Source: JAJNBK01 sp035642715 (GTDB lineage: Archaea; Thermoproteota; Nitrososphaeria; Nitrososphaerales; Nitrososphaeraceae). From it: a stretch of DNA of 17,342 nucleotides. Both the position numbers and the translations under genes were made by a program. How positions within the stretch are numbered: the first letter of the stretch is position 1; every line of letters starts with the position of its first letter. The stretch covers positions 1 to 17,342 of the forward strand of contig DASQRW010000077.1 in the NCBI GenBank assembly GCA_035642715.1, in the 5' to 3' direction. Below are positions 1 to 5,819 of the stretch, in pieces. The notes beneath the pieces were generated by a model. The model was not told the DNA's origin, made no database searches, and saw only the letters and a list, made by a program, of their open reading frames with translations.

Positions 1-93
1 AAATTCCATAATATAGTCACGTTGTTTATACATAAAAACAATATTCTTTAGAAATAATATTTTGAATTTATTCTTGCTAGATATATTTTTCAT
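1..93 (-). CDS. possible N-terminal end of an unknown protein, cut by the window edge
   Basis: An open frame starts with ATG at 93-91 on the minus strand and runs without a stop through the left edge (31 codons). The product begins MKNISSKNKF and is Lys/Asn/Phe rich; no family can be recognised. There is no clear ribosome binding site. In DNA this AT-rich an open frame of 31 codons can arise by chance, so this is a weak call that only the flanking sequence can settle. Confidence 0.25.
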   Translation of the reverse strand, partial: MKNISSKNKFKILFLKNIVFMYKQRDYIMEF

Positions 94-175
94 CTTATCA
101 ACGAGATTTAATTTCAAAAATTCGAGTTAAAAGTTTGATACATGTATCTCTATAATTTAGCAGATGGTCTAACAA

Positions 176-203
176 GGATATAATCGGGCCTATATCCCTT
201 TTT
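176..203. repeat. short inverted repeat, possible hairpin terminator
   Basis: GGATATA (176-182) and TATATCC (191-197) form a perfect 7-bp stem around an 8-nt loop (ATCGGGCC), followed on the plus strand by CTTTTT. It lies about 100 nt downstream of the stop of the minus-strand gene at 294-1163. On that strand no T-run follows, so a role as terminator for that gene is doubtful. The GC-rich loop is unusual in this AT-rich spacer. Confidence 0.3.
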
Positions 204-293
204 CGCTTGCTGATAATGCAATATCATTACATACATTCTGATTTACCGTAAAAAGTATATTTATTACAATACAAAACAGTTTTTGTGTGTATA

Positions 294-1163
294 TTAAGAT
301 TTTTCTTCGATTTCCTGCAACAGTTCTACTACTTGATTAAGTTTGCTTACAATTTGGTCTGTTGTCTCTTTCGTTACCCTTCTAGTATTGATATAGGAAT
401 CTCTTTCTTTTGTTTTCCTGTTTCTTATTGTGTCAATTTCAAAATATGTAACTGCTCCTTCTTCTCCTTGCATTAATTTATTATAATCAATTGAAACTGA
501 AGATGTTTGATACAGCTCTGTTAATAAATTGTTCAATTCTGTGAATAATTCCATCTTTCTTTTATGCATATCTTCGAATTGAGGAAATTCCTGCTCTACC
601 ATCGACGCTTTTATCCCTAGATCTGCAAGAAGGTTCTGATCTTCAAATAATTTTGACAGTAATTCCTCAAATCCCATTTCTATATACCCAATCTTTTCCA
701 ACTCCTTCTGAACTATTTCGTTACCTCTGTTGGCCATAGACTGGAAAGTATTTGTTGCATTGTCTGCGAGATGAGATAATTCTTTTTGAATTTCAATAAC
801 ACGTTTATCAACCTTGTAATAAGGCAGAGCATGAAATTGAATGCCAAAATATCCGTGAATACTATATCTGCCAACTTCTTGCATTATATTACAATACAAA
901 CGATGTAAGTCATCTGTATTTGAGTTCGAGACGCCTGTCGCAACCCATCCCTTAAGTGATTCAATCAATTGTTGATAAAATATCATTACTTTTTGCTTTT
1001 CAAAGGTATCAGATTGAACCACACTGCCATCTCCTAACATTACATTTACTTTTTTCATTATAATCTGTGGTTTTAACGCTTTTAGATAAGCCTCTCTGAT
1101 GTTTTCAAAAGCAGCATTTACTTCTCTAATAAAATAATCATCACCTTCAAGAGGTAGTCGCAT
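294..1163 (-). CDS. hypothetical alpha-helical protein (289 aa)
   Basis: I do not recognise a family. The product is soluble-looking, without signal peptide or membrane segment, and rich in Glu, Lys, Gln and Leu. Long amphipathic stretches (for example around IEIQKELSHLADNA and the C-terminal IVSKLNQVVELLQEIEEKS) suggest helical bundles or coiled coils. The frame is open to 1220, but I prefer the ATG at 1163 (MRLPLEGDDYF). An AAGGA sits 7 nt upstream of it, and a TATA-like AT-rich box at 1191-1200 lies about 30 nt upstream, inside the longer version. Downstream is an AT-rich spacer; upstream is the divergent broken gene at 1242-1656. The full-length open frame and varied amino-acid usage make it a real gene; function unknown. 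Confidence 0.8.
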   Translation of the reverse strand: MRLPLEGDDYFIREVNAAFENIREAYLKALKPQIIMKKVNVMLGDGSVVQSDTFEKQKVMIFYQQLIESLKGWVATGVSNSNTDDLHRLYCNIMQEVGRYSIHGYFGIQFHALPYYKVDKRVIEIQKELSHLADNATNTFQSMANRGNEIVQKELEKIGYIEMGFEELLSKLFEDQNLLADLGIKASMVEQEFPQFEDMHKRKMELFTELNNLLTELYQTSSVSIDYNKLMQGEEGAVTYFEIDTIRNRKTKERDSYINTRRVTKETTDQIVSKLNQVVELLQEIEEKS

Positions 1164-1241
1164 AATATTTTCCTTAGAATTATGACTCAGATAAATATTC
1201 GCAATTTTAAATACAACCAAAATATAGCAATATCATACTTA

Positions 1242-1656
1242 ATGGGCATAAATTTAGTTGATGATATAAAAAACCTATTGAAGACATTATGCATTTCTCT
1301 AACAAAAACACAGCTTGCATTTTACAGAAAAATAAATAATCATTTGGTCCTCGGGATCAAGAGCGGTATTGATGAAGGCGAAAAAAATAATTGTACAGCA
1401 TGGTCATGATAAAAGTGTCCTATTGACATTCTTGTTATTGTATGAACATCTCTGCAAAGCATCTTTAACTGATCAGAATAAGATTACAATCAAATAAGAT
1501 GTTTATTCTGTTCTTCATTTAGGAATGAAAATGAAAATGAAAATGAAATTTAAGGAAGAAAATACGGTATTGAAGATTGGAAGTACGCTAATAGAAAGAC
1601 AGGTCAGCTTCACAGACTTTACACACTACAAGATTTATGGCGATATTATCATCTAA
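1242..1656 (+). pseudogene. decayed gene with an HGHD motif (one frameshift, one in-frame stop)
   Basis: Two protein-like stretches lie on the same strand in different frames. The first (ATG 1242 to stop 1409; MGINLVDDIKNLLKTLCISL...) is helical. The second opens at ATG 1372 (MKAKKIIVQHGHDKSVLLTF...), meets TAA at 1495-1497, and continues in the same frame to TAA 1654-1656. The frames overlap at 1372-1405, so one indel in the A-rich run near 1381 would fuse them. IIVQHGHD after a beta-strand-like start resembles the HGHD motif of TIR-like nucleotide-binding proteins, and more loosely the C-terminal HD of histidine acid phosphatases. Neither assignment is secure. A microsatellite (ATGAAA repeats, 1525-1548) interrupts the second part. 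A T-rich/A-rich promoter-like stretch at 1206-1215 sits about 30 nt before ATG 1242. Confidence 0.45.
1525..1548 (+). repeat. ATGAAA microsatellite
   Basis: Four consecutive copies of the hexamer ATGAAA (last copy followed by TTT). In frame it reads Met-Lys repeats within the decayed gene at 1242-1656, and could be a product of replication slippage. Confidence 0.7.
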
Positions 1657-1772
1657 TACATTCAAAACTAAGTAGTTGAAATGATATCTGATTATATTAG
1701 TTTAAGATAGTAAATTAACAAATTCTGTTAGTAAAGACTAAAATACTGTCCACTATAACCTTTGATACAACA

Positions 1773-2027
1773 ATGCCAACTGCATATATTTTGGTTAACT
1801 GCACTTTAGGATCAGAAGAGAATATTATAAGTGAAATTGCAAAATTACCTGATGTAAAAGAGGTAAGAGGAACATATGGCGTTCATGATATCTTTGTCAA
1901 AGTGAAATCAGATAATACAGAGACGATGAATCACGCTATAACAAATAAAATAAGAAAAATACCGGGAATAACCTCTACAGTTACGTTAGTAGTTATAGAA
2001 GAACAAGGTGGAAAGGATATTATTTAA
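1773..2027 (+). CDS. stand-alone AsnC/Lrp-type ligand-binding (RAM) domain protein, 84 aa
   Basis: The whole protein is one RAM-like alpha/beta domain: an opening beta strand (AYILVNCTLG), a helix (ENIISEIAKL), the V-x-E-V-R-G-x-x-G-x-x-D strand-turn (residues about 28-40), then IFVKVKSDN, a second helix, and the closing strand TSTVTLVVIE. There is no helix-turn-helix, so it probably does not bind DNA itself. Such proteins form oligomers that bind amino acids or similar small effectors and may partner full-length Lrp regulators. ATG 1773 is preceded by an AT-rich TAAAATAC (about 1738-1746) some 30 nt upstream, as expected for a leaderless archaeal mRNA. The gene is convergent with the next one and its stop overlaps that gene by 8 nt. 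Ligand unknown. Confidence 0.85.
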   Translation: MPTAYILVNCTLGSEENIISEIAKLPDVKEVRGTYGVHDIFVKVKSDNTETMNHAITNKIRKIPGITSTVTLVVIEEQGGKDII

Positions 2028-2268
2028 TTTTTTTTTCTGTCGATGATTTCTCTTTATCTTCTTTTTTTATCTGCTTTATCTCATAAACAATAAGAGTTGT
2101 AGTTGTGATAACGGTCATCCACCCAGTTATTCCAATTATAAGGTAATGTTCATACACACCAATAAACAGAGCAATGCTAGAAGTTGCCGCTCCTATCCAC
2201 CAGATAACAATTAGAATCTGAAGGTTTATACGAATCATATTATTATTTTTAACCTCTAATATCCTCAT
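2020..2268 (-). CDS. small membrane protein with two TM segments (82 aa)
   Basis: The protein has a short N-terminus, two hydrophobic segments (roughly residues 16-36, LQILIVIWWIGAATSSIALF, and 40-62, around LIIGITGWMTVITTTTLIVY) joined by a short loop, and a strongly charged Lys/Glu C-terminal tail. No family is recognised. The frame can start at TTG 2271, ATG 2268 or ATG 2238 (MIRINLQ); the last lies just after the stop of the upstream zinc-ribbon gene, whose end overlaps the first two options. The two genes are therefore very probably cotranscribed and translationally coupled. Its 3' end overlaps the convergent RAM-domain gene by 8 nt. Confidence 0.65.
   Translation of the reverse strand: MRILEVKNNNMIRINLQILIVIWWIGAATSSIALFIGVYEHYLIIGITGWMTVITTTTLIVYEIKQIKKEDKEKSSTEKKIK
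2028..2036 (+). terminator. T-tract terminator after the RAM-domain gene
   Basis: Nine uninterrupted T residues directly follow the TAA of the plus-strand gene. Oligo-T tracts are the usual archaeal termination signal. The same bases, read on the other strand, encode Lys codons near the C-terminus of the convergent membrane protein, so the two functions share the DNA. Confidence 0.55.
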
Positions 2269-2428
2269 CAAAGCCTTTTAGTTGTCTTAAAGTCTTTCCA
2301 CATCTAGAGCATGTATTAAATTCCTCAAAATTAAAGTCATTATATCTTCTGAAGGAAAATGAGTCAGAGTGATTGCAGAATTTCCGTCGTAAGGCCTGTA
2401 TAATTATATTGATAATAATAATTGTCAT
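2249..2428 (-). CDS. small zinc-ribbon-like protein (59 aa)
   Basis: This frame opens with ATG at 2428 and ends with TAA at 2251-2249. After an Ile-rich start it contains C18-N-H20 and C40-S-R-C43-G-K, a C-x-H ... C-x-x-C-G-K arrangement typical of small zinc ribbons; between them is an aromatic/charged linker (FSFRRYNDFNFEEFNTC). This spacing is what one sees in short DUF1660-like proteins, but I cannot assign the family with certainty. The 3' end overlaps the membrane-protein gene by 20 nt. An AT-rich stretch around 2447-2458 sits where a TATA box for a leaderless transcript would be. The very hydrophobic first ten residues may mean that translation starts elsewhere. Confidence 0.6.
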   Translation of the reverse strand: MTIIIINIIIQALRRKFCNHSDSFSFRRYNDFNFEEFNTCSRCGKTLRQLKGFDEDIRG

Positions 2429-2511
2429 AATAGATATTTTTATTATTTCAGGTTACATCTTCTAATGTTTCGATAGGTTATAAAATTTTTGTTATATAAC
2501 AGAATTTAATA

Positions 2512-2606
2512 TGCCGTCGGTGAGATTTGAGCTCACGACAGCTCGGTCTTCAGCTTCACTCCCGATAGATCAGGTCGAGTGCTCTCCCAGGCTGAGCTAC
2601 GACGGC
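2512..2606 (-). tRNA. tRNA-Phe (anticodon GAA) with a 21-nt intron
   Basis: On the minus strand the acceptor stem is GCCGTCG/CGACGGC with discriminator A at 2512; CCA is not encoded. The D arm is GCTC...GAGC and the T arm GTGAG-CTCAAAT-CTCAC. Removing the intron leaves an anticodon arm CTCGG-CTGAAGA-CCGAG with five perfect pairs, T33 and anticodon GAA. The mature molecule is 74 nt. The variable loop is CTGTC, as in other archaeal tRNA-Phe. Because CCA is absent, maturation needs the CCA-adding enzyme encoded at 13027-14430 in this same window. Confidence 0.95.
2555..2575 (-). other. tRNA-Phe intron at non-canonical position 30/31
   Basis: The intron is 21 nt and lies between positions 30 and 31, inside the anticodon stem rather than after nucleotide 37. 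The precursor folds into the splicing-endonuclease motif: central 4-bp helix CACU/AGUG, 3-nt bulges CG^A and AA^G, and an intron-side helix CCUGA/UCGGG closed by a UCUA loop. Cutting each bulge between its second and third base gives exactly the exons that restore a perfect anticodon stem. A cut elsewhere leaves an A-C mismatch at 31-39. Confidence 0.85.
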
Positions 2607-2632
2607 ACATGTGTAACGTAGTTGAATAATTC

Positions 2633-2641
2633 CTATATATT
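2633..2641 (-). promoter_or_regulatory. TATA box of tRNA-Phe
   Basis: AATATATAG on the minus strand, centred about 30 nt upstream of the mature tRNA 5' end at 2606, the position expected for an archaeal box A. Confidence 0.6.
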
Positions 2642-2717
2642 CTTGTCTTATGAAGAGAAACGAATTATATACTGAAAAATTACTTATTATCTGACAAGTA
2701 TACTAATTAGAATAAGT

Positions 2718-2744
2718 TTAAGGTAATTATCCTACTTAAGGTAA
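2718..2744 (+). promoter_or_regulatory. tandem 9-bp direct repeats TTAAGGTAA, candidate operator
   Basis: Two perfect copies of TTAAGGTAA (2718-2726 and 2736-2744) are repeated with an 18-bp period, 35-61 nt upstream of the zinc-finger gene and within the spacer shared with tRNA-Phe. The near two-helical-turn phasing would put two protein monomers on the same face of the DNA. Confidence 0.4.
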
Positions 2745-2778
2745 ATAAGCGTAGAATTAATTTTTATCATAACTAGTT

Positions 2779-2949
2779 ATGAACAACATGGTGCATACAG
2801 AATCAAACCCTATTGTTGAAAGTCCGGAAGAGAGAAAAAAGCGTTTTCTTTTGGAGTTTGAAATGCCTTTCAAATGCGAAAAATGCAACGAACGATTCAA
2901 GAAAAAAAAATACTTGAGAGAGCACAAATCTGATGTCCACTCTTATTGA
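2779..2949 (+). CDS. small C2H2 zinc-finger protein (56 aa)
   Basis: ATG 2779 to TGA 2947-2949. After an acidic/polar N-terminus (residues 1-30) comes one classical C2H2 finger: F-K-C33-E-K-C36, twelve residues that include F40 and L46, then H49-x4-H54. The KKKK tract between Cys and His gives a basic face suited to DNA or RNA. Single-finger proteins of this size are common in archaea and are thought to act as nucleic-acid binding regulators; the target here is unknown. An alternative start is ATG 2788. The upstream region carries tandem TTAAGGTAA repeats. A (TA)n tract follows the stop directly. Confidence 0.8.
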   Translation: MNNMVHTESNPIVESPEERKKRFLLEFEMPFKCEKCNERFKKKKYLREHKSDVHSY

Positions 2950-2972
2950 ATATATATATATATATATAATAA
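2950..2972. repeat. TA dinucleotide tract
   Basis: About nine TA units (2951-2969) directly after the zinc-finger stop codon; a simple-sequence tract in an AT-rich spacer. Confidence 0.6.
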
Positions 2973-3155
2973 AGTTGGATATTAGTGTGATTGAATTTTA
3001 ATATATATTTTAATATTGCTTGTATTAACGACCTTTTTCATCATATGAAAATCTAATATAATTGCATTCTTTCGTTAATAATATTATTCTATGTTGATAT
3101 AGTATTAATTATACAAAATAGCTATTTTTAAATGATCTGCTATTCAGTATGGAAT

Positions 3156-3722
3156 ATGAAAATATATACCAGAACGGGGGATAAAGGTGAAACCAGTCTT
3201 ATTGGGGGCAAGCGTGTATCAAAAAATGATCCAAGAATAGTTGCTTATGGCTGTGTAGACGAATTAAATTCAAGTATTGGATTAGTTATCGCACTCTTAA
3301 AGAATAGAAATCTCTTCTCAGATCTAGTAGATATTCTTATACAGATTCAAAATGAATTGTTTATTGTTGGCTCGGATTTAGCAGATCCCAACTATTCTTT
3401 AGAAAATAAATACGAAACACCACGTGTCCAGGAAAAAATGGCATTACATTTAGAATCTATCATAGATAGGTTTGAAAAAGAACTTAAACCGATTACATTT
3501 TTCATATTACCTGGTGGAAGTATAGAAGCTTCATCTCTTCATGTAACTAGAAGTATTGCTAGAAGAACAGAGACTGCCGTTGCCATGCTATCAAAAGATC
3601 AGGCTATAAATCCTGCTATTCTAATCTACCTGAATAGACTGTCAGACTTCATGTTTATAGCAGCTAGGTTACTGAACAAACGTCTTGGAATCGAGGATGT
3701 GGCTTGGAAGTCTTCATTGTAA
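3156..3722 (+). CDS. pduO: PduO-type cob(I)alamin adenosyltransferase (188 aa)
   Basis: The enzyme transfers the adenosyl group of ATP to cob(I)alamin to make coenzyme B12. The ATP-binding N-terminus is clear: MKIYTRTGDKGETSL, followed by IGGKRVSKNDPRIVAYGCVD and the ELNSSIG helix. The C-terminal signature includes the ARRTETAVA helix and NRLSDFMFIAARLLN, all hallmarks of the PduO/MMAB fold. Length matches the family (about 180-190 aa). The frame is open from ATG 3132, but the conserved start MKIYTRTGDKG begins at ATG 3156, which I prefer. No other cobalamin gene is nearby, so it looks monocistronic. Thaumarchaeotes make cobalamin, which fits. The symbol is by family; mmaB or cobO-like names are also used. 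Confidence 0.93.
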   Translation: MKIYTRTGDKGETSLIGGKRVSKNDPRIVAYGCVDELNSSIGLVIALLKNRNLFSDLVDILIQIQNELFIVGSDLADPNYSLENKYETPRVQEKMALHLESIIDRFEKELKPITFFILPGGSIEASSLHVTRSIARRTETAVAMLSKDQAINPAILIYLNRLSDFMFIAARLLNKRLGIEDVAWKSSL

Positions 3723-4225
3723 AGTAACTTTAAAGTTTTTATGGAATAAATTCTATCACTACTACCTCTAACAGTAACATTGAATATTTATTATTATTAT
3801 TATTTCAATAATTGCTAGAAAATTGTTAAAATCTTTCTTTATGCAAACGCAGCTAATACTTACTAGTCATTTATTAATAATAATTTTGTCTTTCAGATAA
3901 TATCTAAGTATTTGACCTATCCCAATGTTAAATTTATAACCCATTAGTATAGTTGACCAATAATCATTCTTTGCTCAGTCATCTTTCATATGATATAAGA
4001 AAGGAAATGAAATTTTGAGAGATGACATAGCCAAGAAACCTATTACTTTCTCAACCTGAGGAAGACAATAGCAACACCACATATATCAAGTATGTACAAG
4101 AATATATGGAATAGAATCAACAACTATTTCGCTTTAATATTTATCTAATATCTGCTAATCAAAAGCTTCACTTACTAATGCCTTCACTTTTTGCATCAAG
4201 TTGTTTATTATTCTGAATTGAAATA
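3723..4225. other. gene-free AT-rich spacer (503 nt)
   Basis: The spacer begins with a T-tract (3736-3740) that may end the adenosyltransferase transcript and contains an ATT microsatellite (about 3786-3803). On the minus strand at about 4044-4125 a short hydrophobic stretch can be read (LLILFHIFLYILDICGVAIV), and frames around it look faintly protein-like. They are broken too often to call a gene. I see no RNA gene. Confidence 0.5.
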
Positions 4226-4588
4226 TTAAAAATACTTTGCAAGTATTTCATCGATTTGATTCTTGACTTTTTCATCTAGCTCCTTATTTTCTTTTTCTTC
4301 CGTACTTGTATCACCAATTTTTTGTATATCAGTTATTGCTTTATCAAATTCTGCCAATCCTATGCTTGCCTTCGCCAATCTATTTGCAAGAAAGAATAAA
4401 GAGGACAACATATAGTTGACCTTATCACTTTCGAATTCAATTTTTTTTGAATAAGGAAAGACGTCATCAAGACATTTTCTAAGTTTCCTTCCGCAAGAAT
4501 CCAAACATTCTATATCTCCATTGCAACTCGCTGCACTTTTTCCCCAATCGGCTATACATTTAGATACATCCACTGAAAAATAGGTCAA
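4226..4588 (-). CDS. hypothetical Cys-rich small protein (120 aa)
   Basis: The N-terminal third has five cysteines, C11, C22, C28, C32 and C39 (spacing x10, x5, x3, x6), in a helix-turn-helix-like stretch (CNGDIECLDSCGRKLRKCL). The twin-Cys spacing recalls CHCH-type helical hairpins, although here the spacings are x5/x3/x6 rather than x9. The remainder is helical (residues 58-90) with a charged Lys/Glu C-terminus. There is no signal peptide. The first start is TTG 4588; a stop lies three codons upstream, and a GTG at 4573 is the alternative. A TATA-like TTTATTATAA (4613-4622) lies 28 nt from the TTG, so a leaderless TTG start fits. No family recognised; metal binding or disulfides are possible. 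Confidence 0.65.
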   Translation of the reverse strand: MTYFSVDVSKCIADWGKSAASCNGDIECLDSCGRKLRKCLDDVFPYSKKIEFESDKVNYMLSSLFFLANRLAKASIGLAEFDKAITDIQKIGDTSTEEKENKELDEKVKNQIDEILAKYF

Positions 4589-4612
4589 ATTATGCTATAG
4601 AGATATGCACCC

Positions 4613-4622
4613 TTATAATAAA
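4613..4622 (-). promoter_or_regulatory. TATA box of the Cys-rich gene
   Basis: TATTTATTATAA on the minus strand, centred 28 nt from the TTG start at 4588. This supports leaderless transcription starting at or next to that codon. Confidence 0.5.
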
Positions 4623-4640
4623 TATGTTCATAAGTTATTC

Positions 4641-4655
4641 TCTCAATTATTGAGA
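4641..4655. promoter_or_regulatory. 15-bp palindrome TCTCAAT-T-ATTGAGA upstream of the Cys-rich gene
   Basis: A perfect inverted repeat (7+1+7) centred about 31 bp upstream of the TATA box of the gene starting at 4588. Its size and place fit a dimeric regulator site. Confidence 0.4.
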
Positions 4656-4934
4656 AGATCAGCGATAGCATATTTGAAGTGACAATGGTTCACGTCTGTG
4701 GATATAATGAAGATTCATGTCTTATACAGTAAATCATATTGTATGAAGAATTGGTAACTATTCTTACACATACGTCGGTCATACTTCTAGGAGAAATCAT
4801 GGACTCATCACATACATACATATAATTCTAAAGGGAATTTTAGAATTGGTTATGCCATCTTATCTTCTATACTTGATTTGAACAATTTATAATGATGACA
4901 TTTGAGATGAAGGTTGAAGAAACGCGAAATATTA
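4656..4934. other. non-coding spacer between convergently read transcripts of one strand
   Basis: No ORF of interest. It contains CATA repeats (about 4811-4822) and the hairpin at 4824-4847. A C/D-box-like ATGATGA occurs at 4892-4898, but the remaining boxes are badly spaced. Confidence 0.5.
4824..4847 (-). terminator. hairpin downstream of the rhodanese gene
   Basis: AATTCTAAA (4824-4832) and TTTAGAATT (4839-4847) make a perfect 9-bp stem with a GGGAAT loop, about 90 nt beyond the stop of the sulfur operon. It may act in termination or 3'-end stability. Archaea do not normally need hairpins for termination, hence the moderate score. Confidence 0.4.
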
Positions 4935-5777
4935 TTATTCTGCTGATAAATCCCAGTAGTTAGCATCTTTGAATTCTTCTTTGGGTTTGCCTAGAGACTT
5001 CCATTCTCTGAATGATTTTGAATATAACTTGACATTCTTCACACCTGCCAATTTTAGCGCATAATATGCTAGTCCAGATAATGTTCCAACGCTTCCACAA
5101 TATGTGATGATTTCGGAATCAGTGGAGATACCTCTATTTTCAATAAACCTCTTTATCTCTTCTGCATTGCGAAAAATGCTGCCATTGGAACCAAGCATAG
5201 TATATGGAATATTTTTGGCACCAGGAATGTGTTCGGTTAAAAAGTTCAGACGTTCTCTAGAATCTAGGAGTATCTTATTAGGCTGCTCCTTTATGGCGTC
5301 GACATAAGATGAATCAGCATGAATCTGATCATTTACATTTAATGAGTGCTCAAGCCGTGGAAAGTTATTGATTTTCTTTTCAATTGGCAATCCTAAATTT
5401 TTCCACTGGCTAAATGTCATTTCGAGCAATGCAGTATTTGTATGGCCGACATATTGAAAAGTCCATGCAACTCGAGCTGCCAGTGCGCCAAATGTGTCAT
5501 CATAAACAACAACTGGCATTTTATCTGATATCCCAGCATTCTGCATGATATTTACGACTTCTTCTGGTGTATCTTTATTCAATAACTGTGCAAGTGGAAT
5601 GGAAACTGCTGTCGAAATGTGTTCTTGCTGGTACTCTTCTTCTTTACGAACATCCACTATGCGGACTGTTTTTTCTCGAATAAGTATTTGTAACGTATCA
5701 GCATCACAAATGATCGGAAGCTGGAAATTACTATAGTTGTTGTTGTTATTATTATTATCGTAGCTCTCTTTTTCCAT
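4935..5777 (-). CDS. tandem-domain rhodanese (thiosulfate/3-mercaptopyruvate sulfurtransferase), 280 aa
   Basis: Two rhodanese domains: residues about 18-135 and 152-268. The first has the VRIVDVRKEEEYQQEHI and WTFQYVGH landmarks but an Asp/Thr in place of the catalytic Cys (VVYDDTFGALAAR), so it is structural, as is usual in two-domain enzymes. The second has LLDSRERLNFLTEHIPGA and the active-site loop YC227GSVGTLSG. The loop starts CGS, nearer to mercaptopyruvate than to classical CRKG thiosulfate enzymes. Seven Asn (residues 8-14), encoded by an AAT/AAC repeat, precede the fold and are probably dispensable. It lies 42 nt after the reductase gene on the same strand, so it probably handles sulfane sulfur or cyanide-like by-products of the same pathway. 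Cytoplasmic; no signal peptide. Confidence 0.88.
   Translation of the reverse strand: MEKESYDNNNNNNNYSNFQLPIICDADTLQILIREKTVRIVDVRKEEEYQQEHISTAVSIPLAQLLNKDTPEEVVNIMQNAGISDKMPVVVYDDTFGALAARVAWTFQYVGHTNTALLEMTFSQWKNLGLPIEKKINNFPRLEHSLNVNDQIHADSSYVDAIKEQPNKILLDSRERLNFLTEHIPGAKNIPYTMLGSNGSIFRNAEEIKRFIENRGISTDSEIITYCGSVGTLSGLAYYALKLAGVKNVKLYSKSFREWKSLGKPKEEFKDANYWDLSAE
5736..5756 (-). repeat. AAT/AAC triplet repeat encoding poly-Asn
   Basis: Seven Asn codons in a row (four AAT, then three AAC on the coding strand) at residues 8-14 of the rhodanese, a simple-sequence expansion in a coding region. Confidence 0.75.
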
Positions 5778-5819
5778 TTTTAAATCAAATGTCTTGTTTT
5801 GTTCCTTTAATGATAGTTT

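Noticed and set aside
1182..1409. single 75-aa ORF reading of the HGHD region
   Set aside because: Its first 20 codons are antisense to the 294-1163 upstream region; kept only as the first part of the decayed gene.
2512..2606. reading the unspliced tRNA as tRNA-Ile (GAT) or tRNA-Ser (TGA)
   Set aside because: These anticodons fall in the intron and do not leave a 7-nt loop with T33 and a paired stem; Phe (GAA) does.
4044..4125. hydrophobic minus-strand fragment (LLILFHIFLYILDICGVAIV)
   Set aside because: Too short, without start, and the surrounding frames are not convincingly coding.
4892..4945. C/D-box sRNA candidate (ATGATGA ... CTGA)
   Set aside because: Internal D'/C' boxes are too close to the C box and the D box falls in the rhodanese gene.
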